Assembly: GCF_019799945.1 (NCBI RefSeq) | Contig: NZ_JABGCH010000016.1 | Location: 53,557 to 117,556 of the forward strand | Direction: 5' to 3' | DNA length: 64,000 nucleotides | Source: Modestobacter marinus | GTDB taxonomy: Bacteria > Actinomycetota > Actinomycetes > Mycobacteriales > Geodermatophilaceae | Shown: one piece after another, positions 53,050 through 62,030 of the stretch | Position numbering within the stretch: position 1 is the stretch's first letter | Layout: each line of letters opens with the position of its first letter | Made by a program: the position numbers and the translations under genes | Notes under the pieces: generated by a model | The model's input: the letters and a program-made list of their open reading frames with translations, nothing else | Told to the model about the DNA's origin: nothing | Database searches by the model: none

Positions 53050-54222
53050 GTGGAGGTCGGCACGGGCCCGTCGGAGGCGACGCTGCGCCGGCTGGAGCGC
53101 GCCTCCGGGGCGCTGGCCACCCAGGCCGTCGCCCGGATGGACGACGAGCTGCCCTGGTTCCGGCTGATGCCCGCCGACCAGCGCTCCTGGGTGACCCTCG
53201 TGGCCCAGGCCGGCATCGCCTCGCTGGTCGACTGGTGCCGCCACCCCGGCCGGCTGCCCAGGCTGACCGGGGACGTCTTCGGCGCCGCCCCGCGCGAGCT
53301 GGTCCGGGCCGTTCCGCTCAAGCAGACCGTCGACCTGATCAAGGTGACCGTCGAGGTCGTGGAGGACCGGGTCGAGCAGGTCGCCGAGCCGGGGGACGCC
53401 GACACCCTCCGCCTGACCGTCCTGCAGTTCAGCCGCGAGGTCGCCTTCGCCACCGCGCACGTGTACGCGAGCTTCGCCGAGGACCGCGGCGCCTGGGACG
53501 CCCGGCTGGAGGCGCTGGTCGTCGACGCCCTGGTGCGCGGGGACCGCTCCGAGGAGCTCCCCGGGCGGATGGCCGCCCTGGGCTGGGCCACGACCGGCCC
53601 GGTGATCGTGCTGGTGGGATCGGCACCGCCGGGCGAGCAGGACTCCCGCGCCGCGGTCCGCCGGGCCGCCCGCTCGATGCGCAGCGAGGTGCTCGTGGGG
53701 GTGCACGCCGACAAGCTCGTCGTCGTCCTCGGCGGGGTCGACGCGCTCCGCGCGGTCGCCGGTCGGGTGTCCCGGGAGTTCGGCCCGGGTCCCGTCGTCG
53801 TCGGCCCGCAGGTCGACTCGCTCGCCCACGCCGGGGAGTCGGCCACCGCCGCGCTGGCCGGGCTGCACGCGGCCCCCGCCTGGCCGGACGCGCCTCGGCC
53901 GGTCGACTCCGAGGACCTGCTCCCCGAGCGCGCACTGGACGGCGACCCGGTCGCCCGCGCGGCGCTCGCCGAGCAGGTCGCGTTGCCCCTGCACAACGCC
54001 GGCGGCGGGCTGGTCGAGACGGTGCGCACGGTCCTGGGCAACGGCGGCAACCTGGAGGCCAGCGCCCGGGCGCTGTTCGTGCACACCAACACCGTGCGCT
54101 ACCGGCTCAAGCGCGCCACCGAGCTCACCGGCTGCTCCGCGACCGATCCGCGGGGGGCCTGGACGCTGCAACTGGCTCTCGCGCTGACCGGGCTGGACGG
54201 CGACCGCTCGCTGTGGCACTGA
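53050..54222 (+). CDS. fasR: PucR-type regulator, FasR-like activator of fatty acid synthesis
   Basis: A 390-residue regulator. The middle has a CdaR/GGDEF-like fold (about residues 160-290), and the C-terminal PucR helix-turn-helix is GGNLEASARALFVHTNTVRYRLKRATELTG. In Streptomyces, FasR lies just before fabD-fabH-acpP-fabF and activates that operon; the identical arrangement here supports orthology. Start is GTG 53050. The 87-bp gap to fabD contains a promoter candidate. Confidence 0.87.
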   Translation: MEVGTGPSEATLRRLERASGALATQAVARMDDELPWFRLMPADQRSWVTLVAQAGIASLVDWCRHPGRLPRLTGDVFGAAPRELVRAVPLKQTVDLIKVTVEVVEDRVEQVAEPGDADTLRLTVLQFSREVAFATAHVYASFAEDRGAWDARLEALVVDALVRGDRSEELPGRMAALGWATTGPVIVLVGSAPPGEQDSRAAVRRAARSMRSEVLVGVHADKLVVVLGGVDALRAVAGRVSREFGPGPVVVGPQVDSLAHAGESATAALAGLHAAPAWPDAPRPVDSEDLLPERALDGDPVARAALAEQVALPLHNAGGGLVETVRTVLGNGGNLEASARALFVHTNTVRYRLKRATELTGCSATDPRGAWTLQLALALTGLDGDRSLWH

Positions 54223-54256
54223 GTCCGCCTTGTGGCTTTGCACACCGACACACGGG

Positions 54257-54284
54257 TTGAACTGGGCCTGAAGACCCCTAACTT
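54257..54284 (+). promoter_or_regulatory. Putative fabD operon promoter
   Basis: TTGAAC (54257-54262) and TAACTT (54279-54284) with a 16-bp spacer, 25 bp before the fabD start, in an AT-richer patch. A FasR site would be expected just upstream; none is defined here. Confidence 0.5.
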
Positions 54285-54309
54285 GTAGGAACCCTCCAAA
54301 AGTCCGTCG

Positions 54310-55569
54310 GTGTTCTTCGTGGCCACCACCACCGCGCCGGAGCGGTCGGACTGGCACGGTGAACACGTGCTGGCCGTCCTCGCCCCCGGACAGGGTGCCC
54401 AGAAGCCCGGGATGCTCACCCCTTGGTTGGAGCTCCCCGGCGCCGAGTCCTTCTTCCGCTGGGCCGGCGCGATCGCCGACGCCGACCTCCTCGAGCTCGG
54501 CACGACCGGCGACGCCGAGGCCATCAAGGACACCGCGGTCACCCAGCCGCTGGTCGTCGCGATGAGCCTGTTCGTCGCCCGGGAGCTCGGCGGCCTGCCC
54601 GGCCCCGTCCCGCACACGCCGCAGTCCGGGCGGGACGTCGTCATCACCGGGCACAGCGTCGGCGAGCTGACCGCCGCCGCGCTGGCCGGGGTGCTGTCGA
54701 TCGAGGCGGCGATCGCGCTGACCGCCGTCCGCGGCCGGGCGATGGCCCGCGCCTGCGCCCTCACCCCCACCGGGATGTCCGCCGTCCTCGGCGGCGAGCC
54801 CGACGAGGTGCTGGCCGCGATCGAGCGGTTCGGCCTGACCCCGGCGAACATGAACGGCGGCGGGCAGGTCGTCGCCGCCGGCTCCCTCGACGCGCTGGCC
54901 GCGCTCAAGGCCAAGCCGCCGACCAAGGCGCGGATCATGCCGCTGTCGGTGGCCGGCGCCTTCCACACCGCGTACATGGCCCCGGCCCGGGCGGAGCTGG
55001 AGGCCCTCGTCGGCGGCATCACCCCGGCCGACCCGAGCCGGCTGCTGCTGTCCAACGCCGACGGGGCCGCCGTCCCCAGCGGCGCCGAGACGCTGTCCCG
55101 GCTGGTCACCCAGGTCACCAGCCCGGTCCGCTTCGACGCCTGCCTGTCCACGCTGCGCGACCTCGGCGTCACCGCCGCCGTCGAGCTGCCCCCGGCCGGC
55201 GCGCTGTCCGGCCTGGCCAAGCGTGAGTGGAAGGGCGCCGACATCGAGGTGCTCGCCCTCGCCGGCCCTGCCGACCTCGACCGGGCCCGCGAGCTCATCG
55301 CCGCCGAGCGCGGCCGTGCCGAGGCCGAGCACCAGCCCGACTGGAGGGTCGTCGTCTCCCCCGCCCGCGGCACCGTCAGCCCGGCGGACATCGCCGAGGG
55401 CACCCGTCTCCCGGCCGGCACCCCGCTCGGCACGGTGCACAGCCGCCGCGAGGAGGTCCGCGTCTCGGCCGGCTACGACGGCGTCCTCGCCGAGTGGCTG
55501 GTCGCGGAGGGCGACCGCGTCGACGCCGGCGATCCCCTTGCCCGTCTCTACCCGGAGGTCTCGGAGTGA
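54310..55569 (+). CDS. fabD: Malonyl-CoA:ACP transacylase fused to biotinyl/lipoyl-like domain
   Basis: A 419-residue protein, about 100 longer than usual FabD. Residues ~18-330 are the transacylase: VLAVLAPGQGAQKPGM, nucleophile loop TGHSVGELTAAAL, catalytic His in VAGAFHTAYMAPA. Residues ~345-419 form a compact barrel-like sequence (WRVVVSPARGTVSPADIAEGTRL..., GVLAEWLVAEGDRVDAGDPLARL), very like a biotinyl/lipoyl domain. The modifiable Lys is missing: the turn reads RREEVRVSA where carriers have EAMKM. GTG 54310 is taken; GTG 54367 would also keep the full catalytic domain. First gene of the fab operon. Confidence 0.88.
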   Translation: MFFVATTTAPERSDWHGEHVLAVLAPGQGAQKPGMLTPWLELPGAESFFRWAGAIADADLLELGTTGDAEAIKDTAVTQPLVVAMSLFVARELGGLPGPVPHTPQSGRDVVITGHSVGELTAAALAGVLSIEAAIALTAVRGRAMARACALTPTGMSAVLGGEPDEVLAAIERFGLTPANMNGGGQVVAAGSLDALAALKAKPPTKARIMPLSVAGAFHTAYMAPARAELEALVGGITPADPSRLLLSNADGAAVPSGAETLSRLVTQVTSPVRFDACLSTLRDLGVTAAVELPPAGALSGLAKREWKGADIEVLALAGPADLDRARELIAAERGRAEAEHQPDWRVVVSPARGTVSPADIAEGTRLPAGTPLGTVHSRREEVRVSAGYDGVLAEWLVAEGDRVDAGDPLARLYPEVSE

Positions 55570-56534
55570 CATCGATCCAGCTGCGCCAGGGCGCACCCGG
55601 CGCGCAGATCCTCGGCATCGGCGGCTACCGCCCCCGGCGGCGGGTCACCAACGCCGAGCTCGAGACCGTGATGGACACCAACGACGAGTGGATCCGCACC
55701 CGCGTCGGCATCGCCGAACGCCGCTGGGCGTCGGAGGACGAGTCGCTGGTGGAGATGTCCGTCGCGGCCGGCGGCAAGGCGATGGCCGCCAGCGGCCTGG
55801 CCGCCGACCAGGTGGACATGGTCGTGCTGGCCAGCGCCAGCCTCCGGGTGCCGATCCCGGGCATCGGCCCGCAGGTGGCCCACCGCCTGGGCATCCCCCG
55901 CCCGGGCGCGTTCGACCTCAACGCCGGCTGCGCCGGGTTCTGCTACGCCCTCGGGGTCGCCAACGACGCCATCCGCACCGGCAGCGCGCGGAACGCACTG
56001 GTCGTCGGGGTCGAGCGGCTCACCGACGTCACCGACATGACCGACCGGTCCACCGCGGTGATCTTCGCGGACGGCGCGGGAGCGGTCGTGCTCGGCGCCT
56101 CCGACGAGCCGGGCATCGGCCCGGTCGCCTGGGGCAGCGACGGCGACCAGTACAGCGCCATCGAGATCGCCGCCGGCCGCTCCACGATGAGCATGGCCGG
56201 CCAGGCGGTCTACCGCTGGGCCACCACCCGGCTCACCGAGACGCTGGTCGAGGCGATGGAAAAGGCCGGCGTCGGCCCGAGGGACATCGACGTGTTCGCG
56301 CCGCACCAGGCCAACCTGCGGATCATCGAGTCGATGGCCAGGAAGCTCGGGTTCCGCGACGACGTCGTCGTCGCCAAGGACATCGTGCAGTCCGGCAACA
56401 CCTCCGCCGCCTCGATCCCGCTGGCGCTGACCGCGCTGCTGGAGTCCGGTGAGGCCAAGTCCGGCGACCTGGCCCTGGTGCTCGGGTACGGCGCCGGACT
56501 GACCTTCGCCGGGCAGGTCATCCGCCTCCCCTGA
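55566..56534 (+). CDS. fabH: 3-oxoacyl-ACP synthase III
   Basis: A 322-residue condensing enzyme that starts fatty acid synthesis from acyl-CoA and malonyl-ACP. Catalytic Cys is in DLNAGCAGFCYALGVAN (about residue 121), His in APHQANLRIIES, Asn in VQSGNTSAASIPLAL. N-terminus GIGGYRPRRRVTNAEL and DEWIRTRVGIAERR are typical. GTG 55566 overlaps fabD by GTGA, giving translational coupling. Confidence 0.95.
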   Translation: MTSIQLRQGAPGAQILGIGGYRPRRRVTNAELETVMDTNDEWIRTRVGIAERRWASEDESLVEMSVAAGGKAMAASGLAADQVDMVVLASASLRVPIPGIGPQVAHRLGIPRPGAFDLNAGCAGFCYALGVANDAIRTGSARNALVVGVERLTDVTDMTDRSTAVIFADGAGAVVLGASDEPGIGPVAWGSDGDQYSAIEIAAGRSTMSMAGQAVYRWATTRLTETLVEAMEKAGVGPRDIDVFAPHQANLRIIESMARKLGFRDDVVVAKDIVQSGNTSAASIPLALTALLESGEAKSGDLALVLGYGAGLTFAGQVIRLP

Positions 56535-56621
56535 TAGACCTCTGAACCGAGCCGGGACACCCGTCCCGGACGACGGTGCGGTCCCCGGCCGCGCCACCAT
56601 CCGAGAGAGAGGACCCCACGC

Positions 56622-56867
56622 GTGAGCAGCACCCAGGAGATCCAGGCAGGCGTCGCCGAGATCCTGGAGGAGGTCGCCGGCGTCACCCCCGCCGACGCCA
56701 CCCCGGAGAAGTCGTTCACCGATGACCTGGACGTCGACTCCCTGTCGATGGTCGAGATCGCCACCGCCGTCGAGGACAAGTTCGGCGTGGCCATCCCCGA
56801 CGACGAGCTGGGCAACATCAAGACCGTCGGGGACGCGATCTCCTACATCGAGAAGAACCAGGGCTGA
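56622..56867 (+). CDS. acpP: Acyl carrier protein
   Basis: An 81-residue ACP. The phosphopantetheine serine is in DDLDVDSLSMVEIA; helix 2-3 sequence VEDKFGVAIPDDELGNIKTVGDAISYI is canonical. GTG 56622 follows GAGAGAGGA. It carries the growing chain between FabD, FabH and FabF encoded around it. Confidence 0.96.
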   Translation: MSSTQEIQAGVAEILEEVAGVTPADATPEKSFTDDLDVDSLSMVEIATAVEDKFGVAIPDDELGNIKTVGDAISYIEKNQG

Positions 56868-56925
56868 CCCAGCCCGACCCGCAACAGCCCCCGGCCGTCC
56901 GGCCAGTCAGTCCCAGGAGGAAGTC

Positions 56926-58167
56926 ATGAGCACGCCCACCGCCGACGTCGTCGTCACCGGGCTCGGCGCCACCACGCCTCTCGGTGGTGACGTCGCCTCC
57001 ACCTGGGAGGCACTGCTGGCCGGCCGGTCGGGGGTCAGCCGGCTCACCGACGACTGGGCAAAGGAGTTCCCCGCCCAGCTGGTCGCCCGGCTGGCCAACG
57101 ACCCGGTGCAGCAGCTGGACCGGGTCCGCGCCCGCCGGCTGGACCGCAGCCAGCAGGTCGCCGTGATCGCCGCCGAGGAGGCCTGGCGGGACGCCAAGGG
57201 CGCGGACTCCGGAGTCGACCCGCTGCGGATCGCCGTGGTCTTCGGCACCGGCATCGGCGGCGCGGTGACCCTGCTCGACCAGGACGACATCCTGGAGCAG
57301 AAGGGGCCCAAGCGGGTCTCCCCCTTCACCATCCCGATGCTCATGCCCAACGGCCCGGCGGCCGCGGTCGGCCTGGCCGTCGGCGCCAAGGCCGGCGTGC
57401 ACGCCCCGGTCAGCGCCTGCGCGTCCGGCGCCGAGGCGATCCGGTGGGGGCTGGACCTGCTCCGCTTCGACCGCGCGGACATGGTGGTGGTCGGCGGCGC
57501 CGAGGCGTGCGTCCACCCGCTGCCGATGGCCGGGTTCGCCGCGATGCGCGCCATGAGCACCCGCAACGACGAGCCCGAGCGCGCCTCCCGCCCCTTCGAC
57601 AAGGGCCGGGACGGGTTCGTGCTCGCTGAGGGCGCCGCCGCCCTGGTGCTGGAGCGCGCCGACGCCGCCGCCGCCCGCGGCGCGACGGTGTACGCCCGGC
57701 TGGCCGGTGCCGGCGCGACCGCCGACGGCTACGACCTGGTCGCCCCGCACCCCGAGGGTGAGGGCGCGGGCCGGGCCATCGCCGCCGCCATCCGCGACGC
57801 CGGCCTCACCGCCGCCGACATCGGTCACGTGAACGCGCACGCCACCTCGACCCCGATCGGCGACACGGCCGAGGCCAACGCGATCCGCCACGGCATCGGC
57901 GAGCACCCGCTGGTCACCGCGACCAAGAGCCAGACCGGGCACCTGCTCGGCGCCGCCGGCGCCCTGGAGTCGGTGTTCACGATCCTCGCGCTCCGGGACC
58001 AGGTCGTCCCGGCCACCGCGAACCTGGACGACCCGGACGACGACCCCGCGGTGCAGGCCCTGGACATCGTGCGGCGCGAGCCCCGCAAGTCGACCTTCTC
58101 CGCCGCGCTGAACGACTCCTTCGGCTTCGGCGGGCACAACATGGCCCTGGTCTTCACGACGGCGTGA
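56926..58167 (+). CDS. fabF: 3-oxoacyl-ACP synthase II
   Basis: A 413-residue elongating ketosynthase. Active site Cys is in APVSACASGAEAIRWG; the two His are in VNAHATSTPIGDTAE and NDSFGFGGHNMALV, the usual C-H-H triad. N-terminus VVVTGLGATTPLGGD is typical. ATG 56926 follows CAGGAGG. Actinobacterial KasA-like role in this cluster. Confidence 0.95.
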   Translation: MSTPTADVVVTGLGATTPLGGDVASTWEALLAGRSGVSRLTDDWAKEFPAQLVARLANDPVQQLDRVRARRLDRSQQVAVIAAEEAWRDAKGADSGVDPLRIAVVFGTGIGGAVTLLDQDDILEQKGPKRVSPFTIPMLMPNGPAAAVGLAVGAKAGVHAPVSACASGAEAIRWGLDLLRFDRADMVVVGGAEACVHPLPMAGFAAMRAMSTRNDEPERASRPFDKGRDGFVLAEGAAALVLERADAAAARGATVYARLAGAGATADGYDLVAPHPEGEGAGRAIAAAIRDAGLTAADIGHVNAHATSTPIGDTAEANAIRHGIGEHPLVTATKSQTGHLLGAAGALESVFTILALRDQVVPATANLDDPDDDPAVQALDIVRREPRKSTFSAALNDSFGFGGHNMALVFTTA

Positions 58168-58213
58168 GTCGGAGCCCGCTCCCTTTCCGGCACGTCCCTG
58201 TGAGGAGCTCCTC

Positions 58214-59629
58214 GTGACGACCCTGTCCACCGCGCCCCCCGCGACGCCGACCGTCGACCCCCGCGACCCCGAGGACCGGCTGGCCCGCTTCTTCGACCCC
58301 GGCTCGCTGCAGCTGCTCGCCGCCCGCGACACCTCCGGCGTGCTGGCGGCCCGCGGCACGGTGGCCGGCTCCTCCGCGATCGCCTACTGCACCGACGCCA
58401 CGATCATGGGCGGGGCGATGGGCATCGACGGGTGCCGGCACATCGTCGACGCGATCGACGCGGCGCTGCGGGAGCGGGTGCCGGTGATCGGCGTCTGGCA
58501 CTCCGGCGGCGCGCGGCTGGCCGAGGGCGTCACCGCGCTGCACGCGGTCGGCGAGGTCTTTGCCGCGATGGTCCGGGCCTCCGGGCGGGTGCCGCAGGTG
58601 TCCGTCGTCCTCGGGCCGGCCGCCGGCGGCGCGGCCTACGGCCCGGCGCTCACCGACATCGTGATCATGGGCCCGGCCGGCCGGGTGTTCGTCACCGGCC
58701 CGGACGTCGTGCGCTCGGTGACCGGCGAGGCCGTCGACATGGAGAGCCTCGGCGGGCCGGACACCCACGGCCGCCGATCCGGCGTCGTCCACGTGGTGAC
58801 CGACAGCGAGGCCGAGGCGCTGGAGACAGCCCGGACGACGGTGAGCCTGCTCGCCGCCCAGGGCTCGTTCGCCCCGGCCCGCGACGAGCGCCCGGTCGAC
58901 CTCCGGGCGCTGCTGCCGGAGAGGAGCAACCGCGCCTACGACGTGAAGCCGCTGGTGGCGGCCCTGCTCGACGGCCCGTCGGTGGAGCTGCAGCCCCGGT
59001 TCGCGCCGAACATCGTGACCACGCTCGGCCGGCTGGCCGGGCGCACCGTGGGCGTGATCGCGAACAACCCACTGCGGCTGGGCGGCTGCCTGGACGCAGC
59101 GTCGGCGGAGAAGGCCTCCCGGTTCGTCCGGATGTGCGACGCGTTCGGCGTGCCGCTGGTCGTCGTCGTGGACGTCCCCGGCTACCTGCCCGGGGTAGGC
59201 CAGGAGTGGGACGGCGTGGTCCGGCGCGGCGCGAAGCTGCTGCACGCCTTCGCCGAGGCCGTGGTGCCGCGGGTGACGCTGGTGACCCGCAAGTCCTACG
59301 GCGGGGCGTACATCGCGATGAACGCCCGGTCGCTGGGGGCCACCGCGGTGTTCGCCTGGCCGGGTGCCGAGGTCGCCGTCATGGGGGCGAAGGCCGCCGT
59401 CGGCATCCTGCACCGCAAGAAGCTCGCCGCCGTCCCGCCCGGGGAGCGCGAGGCGCTGCACGCCCAGCTGGCCGCCGAGCACGAGCGGATCGCAGGTGGG
59501 GTGAACCGGGCGCGGGAGATCGGGGTCGTGGACGACGTCGTCGACCCGAGCGAGACCAAGCGCCGACTGGTGGCCGCGCTGGCCGCGGCGCCGAGCGGGC
59601 GCGGAGCGCACGGCAACATCCCGCTCTGA
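58214..59629 (+). CDS. accD: Acyl-CoA carboxyltransferase beta subunit (AccD6-like)
   Basis: A 471-residue carboxyltransferase supplying malonyl-CoA (or methylmalonyl-CoA) to the fab genes. Crotonase-type N half: GTVAGSSAIAYCTDATIMGGAMG, GVWHSGGARLAEGV, LGPAAGGAAYGPALTD. C half: GRTVGVIANNPLRLGGCLD, VVVVDVPGYLPGVGQEW, TRKSYGGAYIAMNARSLGA. It lies after fabF as accD6 follows kasA-kasB in mycobacteria. GTG 58214. The partner biotinylated alpha subunit is not in the window. Confidence 0.92.
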   Translation: MTTLSTAPPATPTVDPRDPEDRLARFFDPGSLQLLAARDTSGVLAARGTVAGSSAIAYCTDATIMGGAMGIDGCRHIVDAIDAALRERVPVIGVWHSGGARLAEGVTALHAVGEVFAAMVRASGRVPQVSVVLGPAAGGAAYGPALTDIVIMGPAGRVFVTGPDVVRSVTGEAVDMESLGGPDTHGRRSGVVHVVTDSEAEALETARTTVSLLAAQGSFAPARDERPVDLRALLPERSNRAYDVKPLVAALLDGPSVELQPRFAPNIVTTLGRLAGRTVGVIANNPLRLGGCLDAASAEKASRFVRMCDAFGVPLVVVVDVPGYLPGVGQEWDGVVRRGAKLLHAFAEAVVPRVTLVTRKSYGGAYIAMNARSLGATAVFAWPGAEVAVMGAKAAVGILHRKKLAAVPPGEREALHAQLAAEHERIAGGVNRAREIGVVDDVVDPSETKRRLVAALAAAPSGRGAHGNIPL

Positions 59630-59638
59630 GGTACGGCG

Positions 59639-59670
59639 GCGGCCCGGCACCCCAGGGGATGCCGGGCCGC
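59639..59670. terminator. Terminator of the fab operon
   Basis: Hairpin with arms GCGGCCCGGCA (59639-59649) and TGCCGGGCCGC (59660-59670), further closed by CCCC/GGGG, 9 bp after the accD stop. Confidence 0.85.
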
Positions 59671-59720
59671 TCGCGCGTCCGGGTGGTCCCGTCCGAAGGC
59701 GAGACGGATGGGGTCCTTCG

Positions 59721-60221
59721 TCAGACGACCTGGTGCAGCCAGGTGACCGGCGAGGTGTCGCCGGCGTGGCGGTAGGCCTCGAGGTCGGCGTCCCAGGCAG
59801 CACCCAGCAGCGCGTCGACGCCGTGGCGGAACGCCTCCACCGAGGTGGACGTGGCGGCCAGGTGACGGAGCTGCTGCTCGGTGACGATCAGGTCGCCGTT
59901 GGCGCTCACCGGCGAGCGGTGCACCCCGTGCCCGGGCACGTAGGACATCCGCTCGCCGTCGTTGCCGTGGCTGGCCTCCTCGGTCACCTCGAAGCGCAGC
60001 ATCGGCCACTGCTTCAGGGCAGCGACGAGCCGGGCCCCGGTGCCGGGCGCGCCCGTCCAGGCGACCTCGGCACGGTACGACCCGTGGGCCGCTGGCTGCT
60101 CAGCCCATGACAAGGACACCGGCCCACCGACGACGCGCTCGAGCGCCCACTCGACGTGCTGGCAGAGCGCCTTCGGGCACGCATGCACGAAGACGACACC
60201 CTGTGTTGACCGTCGCTGCAC
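59721..60221 (-). CDS. DUF3145 family protein
   Basis: A 166-residue actinobacterial protein starting VQRRSTQGVVFVHACPKALCQHVEWALERVVG, with GSYRAEVAWTGAPGTGARLVAALKQWP and YRHAGDTSPVTWLHQVV at the end, a form I recognise as DUF3145. Function unknown; its constant place near the fab/accD cluster suggests a link to lipid synthesis. GTG 60221 has GGAGGTG upstream. Confidence 0.9.
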   Translation of the reverse strand: MQRRSTQGVVFVHACPKALCQHVEWALERVVGGPVSLSWAEQPAAHGSYRAEVAWTGAPGTGARLVAALKQWPMLRFEVTEEASHGNDGERMSYVPGHGVHRSPVSANGDLIVTEQQLRHLAATSTSVEAFRHGVDALLGAAWDADLEAYRHAGDTSPVTWLHQVV

Positions 60222-60538
60222 GGTGCACCTCCATCGACTCGACTGGTCTCGCCTTCCCCAACGGACCTGTCGTGATGGGCGTGCTGTGTACTGCGGCGGG
60301 TGGTGCGTGCGGCTCTCCCCAGAGCCGTCGTCAGTCTGCCCGATCACTTCGCGAGCGCGCCAGTGCGGGTCGGTGCTGATGAGACGCCTGTGACGGACGG
60401 TGTCCAGCGTGGCGCCAGAACGCGCCGGTCATCTCGATGATCAACGATCCGTCTGGACGATCCGGGCGACATCCGTCCATCCCACTGCGGGGCGGCCCGG
60501 TCCCGGACCGGGCACGGCCAGCCGATAGCGTGAGCACC
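60222..60538. other. 317-bp intergenic region with inverted repeat before tRNA-Met
   Basis: No gene is supported. It holds the DUF3145 promoter at one end and the tRNA promoter at the other (GATAGC about 10 bp before the tRNA). A perfect inverted repeat, GCCCGGTCC-C-GGACCGGGC, lies at 60495-60513. Confidence 0.55.
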
Positions 60539-60612
60539 GGGGCGGTAGCTCAGCCGGTCAGAGCATGGGACTCATAATCCCTGGGTCGTGGGTTCGAGCC
60601 CCACCCGCCCCA
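60539..60612 (+). tRNA. tRNA-Met (CAT, elongator type)
   Basis: 74-nt cloverleaf: acceptor GGGGCGG with CCGCCCC, D-arm GCTCAGCCGGTCAGAGC, anticodon loop CTCATAA (anticodon CAT), T-arm GTGGGTTCGAGCCCCAC. CCA is only partly encoded. Its 3' end borders an integrase gene, so it is the likely attachment site. Confidence 0.93.
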
Positions 60613-60692
60613 CCGGTATTCCTGCAGGTCAGCGGCCTGCTGCGTGATCGTCGATCTTGACGACAGGGTCCCGTGCCCACACGGTGCCCACA

Positions 60693-61790
60693 CTACGCAC
60701 CGTGACGTCTCGTTACGGACACCTCGTGGGCGAGATCCATGCGGTCGGCGAGGGCGCCGAGGTCGTCGTCGAAGAGCCCGGAGTAGACGTCGAGGGTCAT
60801 CGCCGCGGAGGCGTGACCGAGCATCCGCTGGACCGCCTTGACGTTCGCGCCGCTGGCCACCAGCAGGCTCGCGGCGGTGTGCCGGAGGTCGTGCGGGCTG
60901 AGGTCCACGAGCCCGGCGGCCATGGCCGCCGGGTCGAAGAACCGCCGCCGGAAGTTGCCCGAGCGCAGCACCGCGCCGCCCGGCGAGGTCAGGACGAGGT
61001 CGTCCGGGCCCTTGCCCTGACAGCGGCGGGACAGCGGCTCGACGAGGATGCTCGGGATCGGCACGGTGCGCTGCTGGTGCGTCTTGGGCGCCCCGTACTC
61101 GACGCTGCCGCCGACCTCGGTGGCGCTCTCGGCGACGGTGAGCCGCTTGCGGAGGAAATCGATCCGGCGGACCCGTAGGGCGGCCATCTCGCCGAACCGG
61201 AGGCCGGTGTACGCCAGCAGGCGGACGACGTCGCCGTACTCCCCCGCCGCGTCCGCCAGCCGCTCCACCTCCGTGCGGGTGAGGAACCGGGGATCGGCGC
61301 GCCGGGCCCTGGGCAGCGGCACGCCGGATGCCGGGTTGCGCGGGATGCGCCCGTCGCGGACGGCGAGGGTCAGGACGAGGGCGAGGACGCGGTGCGCCTG
61401 CCGCACCGTCGCCGGCGCGAGGCCGCCGGCGACGAGTTGGGCCACCCACGCGGCGACCTCGGCATGGGTGACGTCGGCCAGCCGGTGCCGACCCCAGCGC
61501 GGCAGGATCTGGACGCGCAGCAGCGACCGGTAGCGGTAGAGCGTGCTGGGCTTCAGCCCGGTCTGCGCGGCGAGCCACTGCTCTGCCCAGGCATCGACGG
61601 TGACCCGGCCCCGCTCCGGCGCCGTCCAGGTCTGCGTGACGATCGCCGACGTCTGCTCGTCGAGCCATCGTTGGGCGTCGACCTTGCGCATGAATCGCTT
61701 CTCGTGCTGCCGCCCGCGAGCATCGCGGTACCGCGACCGGTACCGCTTGCTGCCGTCGCTGAGCACGTCCACGGTGATGCTGCCGGCCAT
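60693..61790 (-). CDS. int: Tyrosine recombinase / integrase of an integrative element
   Basis: A 365-residue phage-type integrase. The N-terminal AP2-like arm-binding part (KRYRSRYRDARGRQHEKRF) and SAM-like core-binding domain (VDAWAEQWLAAQTGLKPSTLYRY) are present. Catalytic residues: Arg in YTGLRFGEMAALR, His-x-x-Arg in LSPHDLRHTAASLL, His in MLGHASAAMTLDVY and the nucleophile Tyr of DVYSGLF. ATG 61790 fits; longer frames cross the excisionase fragment. It points toward the tRNA-Met gene, as in pSAM2-like actinomycete elements. Confidence 0.92.
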   Translation of the reverse strand: MAGSITVDVLSDGSKRYRSRYRDARGRQHEKRFMRKVDAQRWLDEQTSAIVTQTWTAPERGRVTVDAWAEQWLAAQTGLKPSTLYRYRSLLRVQILPRWGRHRLADVTHAEVAAWVAQLVAGGLAPATVRQAHRVLALVLTLAVRDGRIPRNPASGVPLPRARRADPRFLTRTEVERLADAAGEYGDVVRLLAYTGLRFGEMAALRVRRIDFLRKRLTVAESATEVGGSVEYGAPKTHQQRTVPIPSILVEPLSRRCQGKGPDDLVLTSPGGAVLRSGNFRRRFFDPAAMAAGLVDLSPHDLRHTAASLLVASGANVKAVQRMLGHASAAMTLDVYSGLFDDDLGALADRMDLAHEVSVTRRHGA

Positions 61791-61875
61791 CAGATGACCG
61801 TGCCCACGACGGCTCCCCGGGTCAACGCCGTCTGGAGTCTCTGGGGAGGCCGGCACGCCCGTGGACGACGCCCGT

Positions 61876-62013
61876 TCATCGACGGTCGAGGGCCTGGGCG
61901 TGCTGTTGCGCGATCCAGGCGTGGAGGTCGTCGGTGCGGTACAGGACGCGGCGGCCGAGGCGGAAGCTGCGCGGGCCGGTGCCCAGGTGGCGCCAGTACC
62001 GCAGGGTGGCGAC
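61876..62013 (-). pseudogene. Truncated excisionase (AlpA/BldC-type HTH) remnant
   Basis: A minus-strand frame reads VATLRYWRHLGTGPRSFRLG, RRVLYRTDDLHAWI and ends AQALDRR-stop, the C-terminal two thirds of a small HTH excisionase. The upstream part in frame has no start codon and no first helix; a different frame holds STTGLDRAVRR, a plausible original N-terminus. An internal deletion with frameshift is therefore likely. It sits upstream of int on the same strand, the normal xis-int order. Confidence 0.68.
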
Positions 62014-62030
62014 CGGCGCACGGCCCGGTC

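Noticed and set aside
60539-60612. tRNA-Ile2 (lysidine-modified CAT) or initiator tRNA
   Set aside because: The overall sequence resembles elongator tRNA-Met; no initiator-like C-A mismatch opening the acceptor is seen. Ile2 cannot be fully excluded by eye.
60550-61668. 372-codon minus frame overlapping the integrase and tRNA
   Set aside because: Out of frame with the integrase, Arg-rich, and runs through the tRNA gene.
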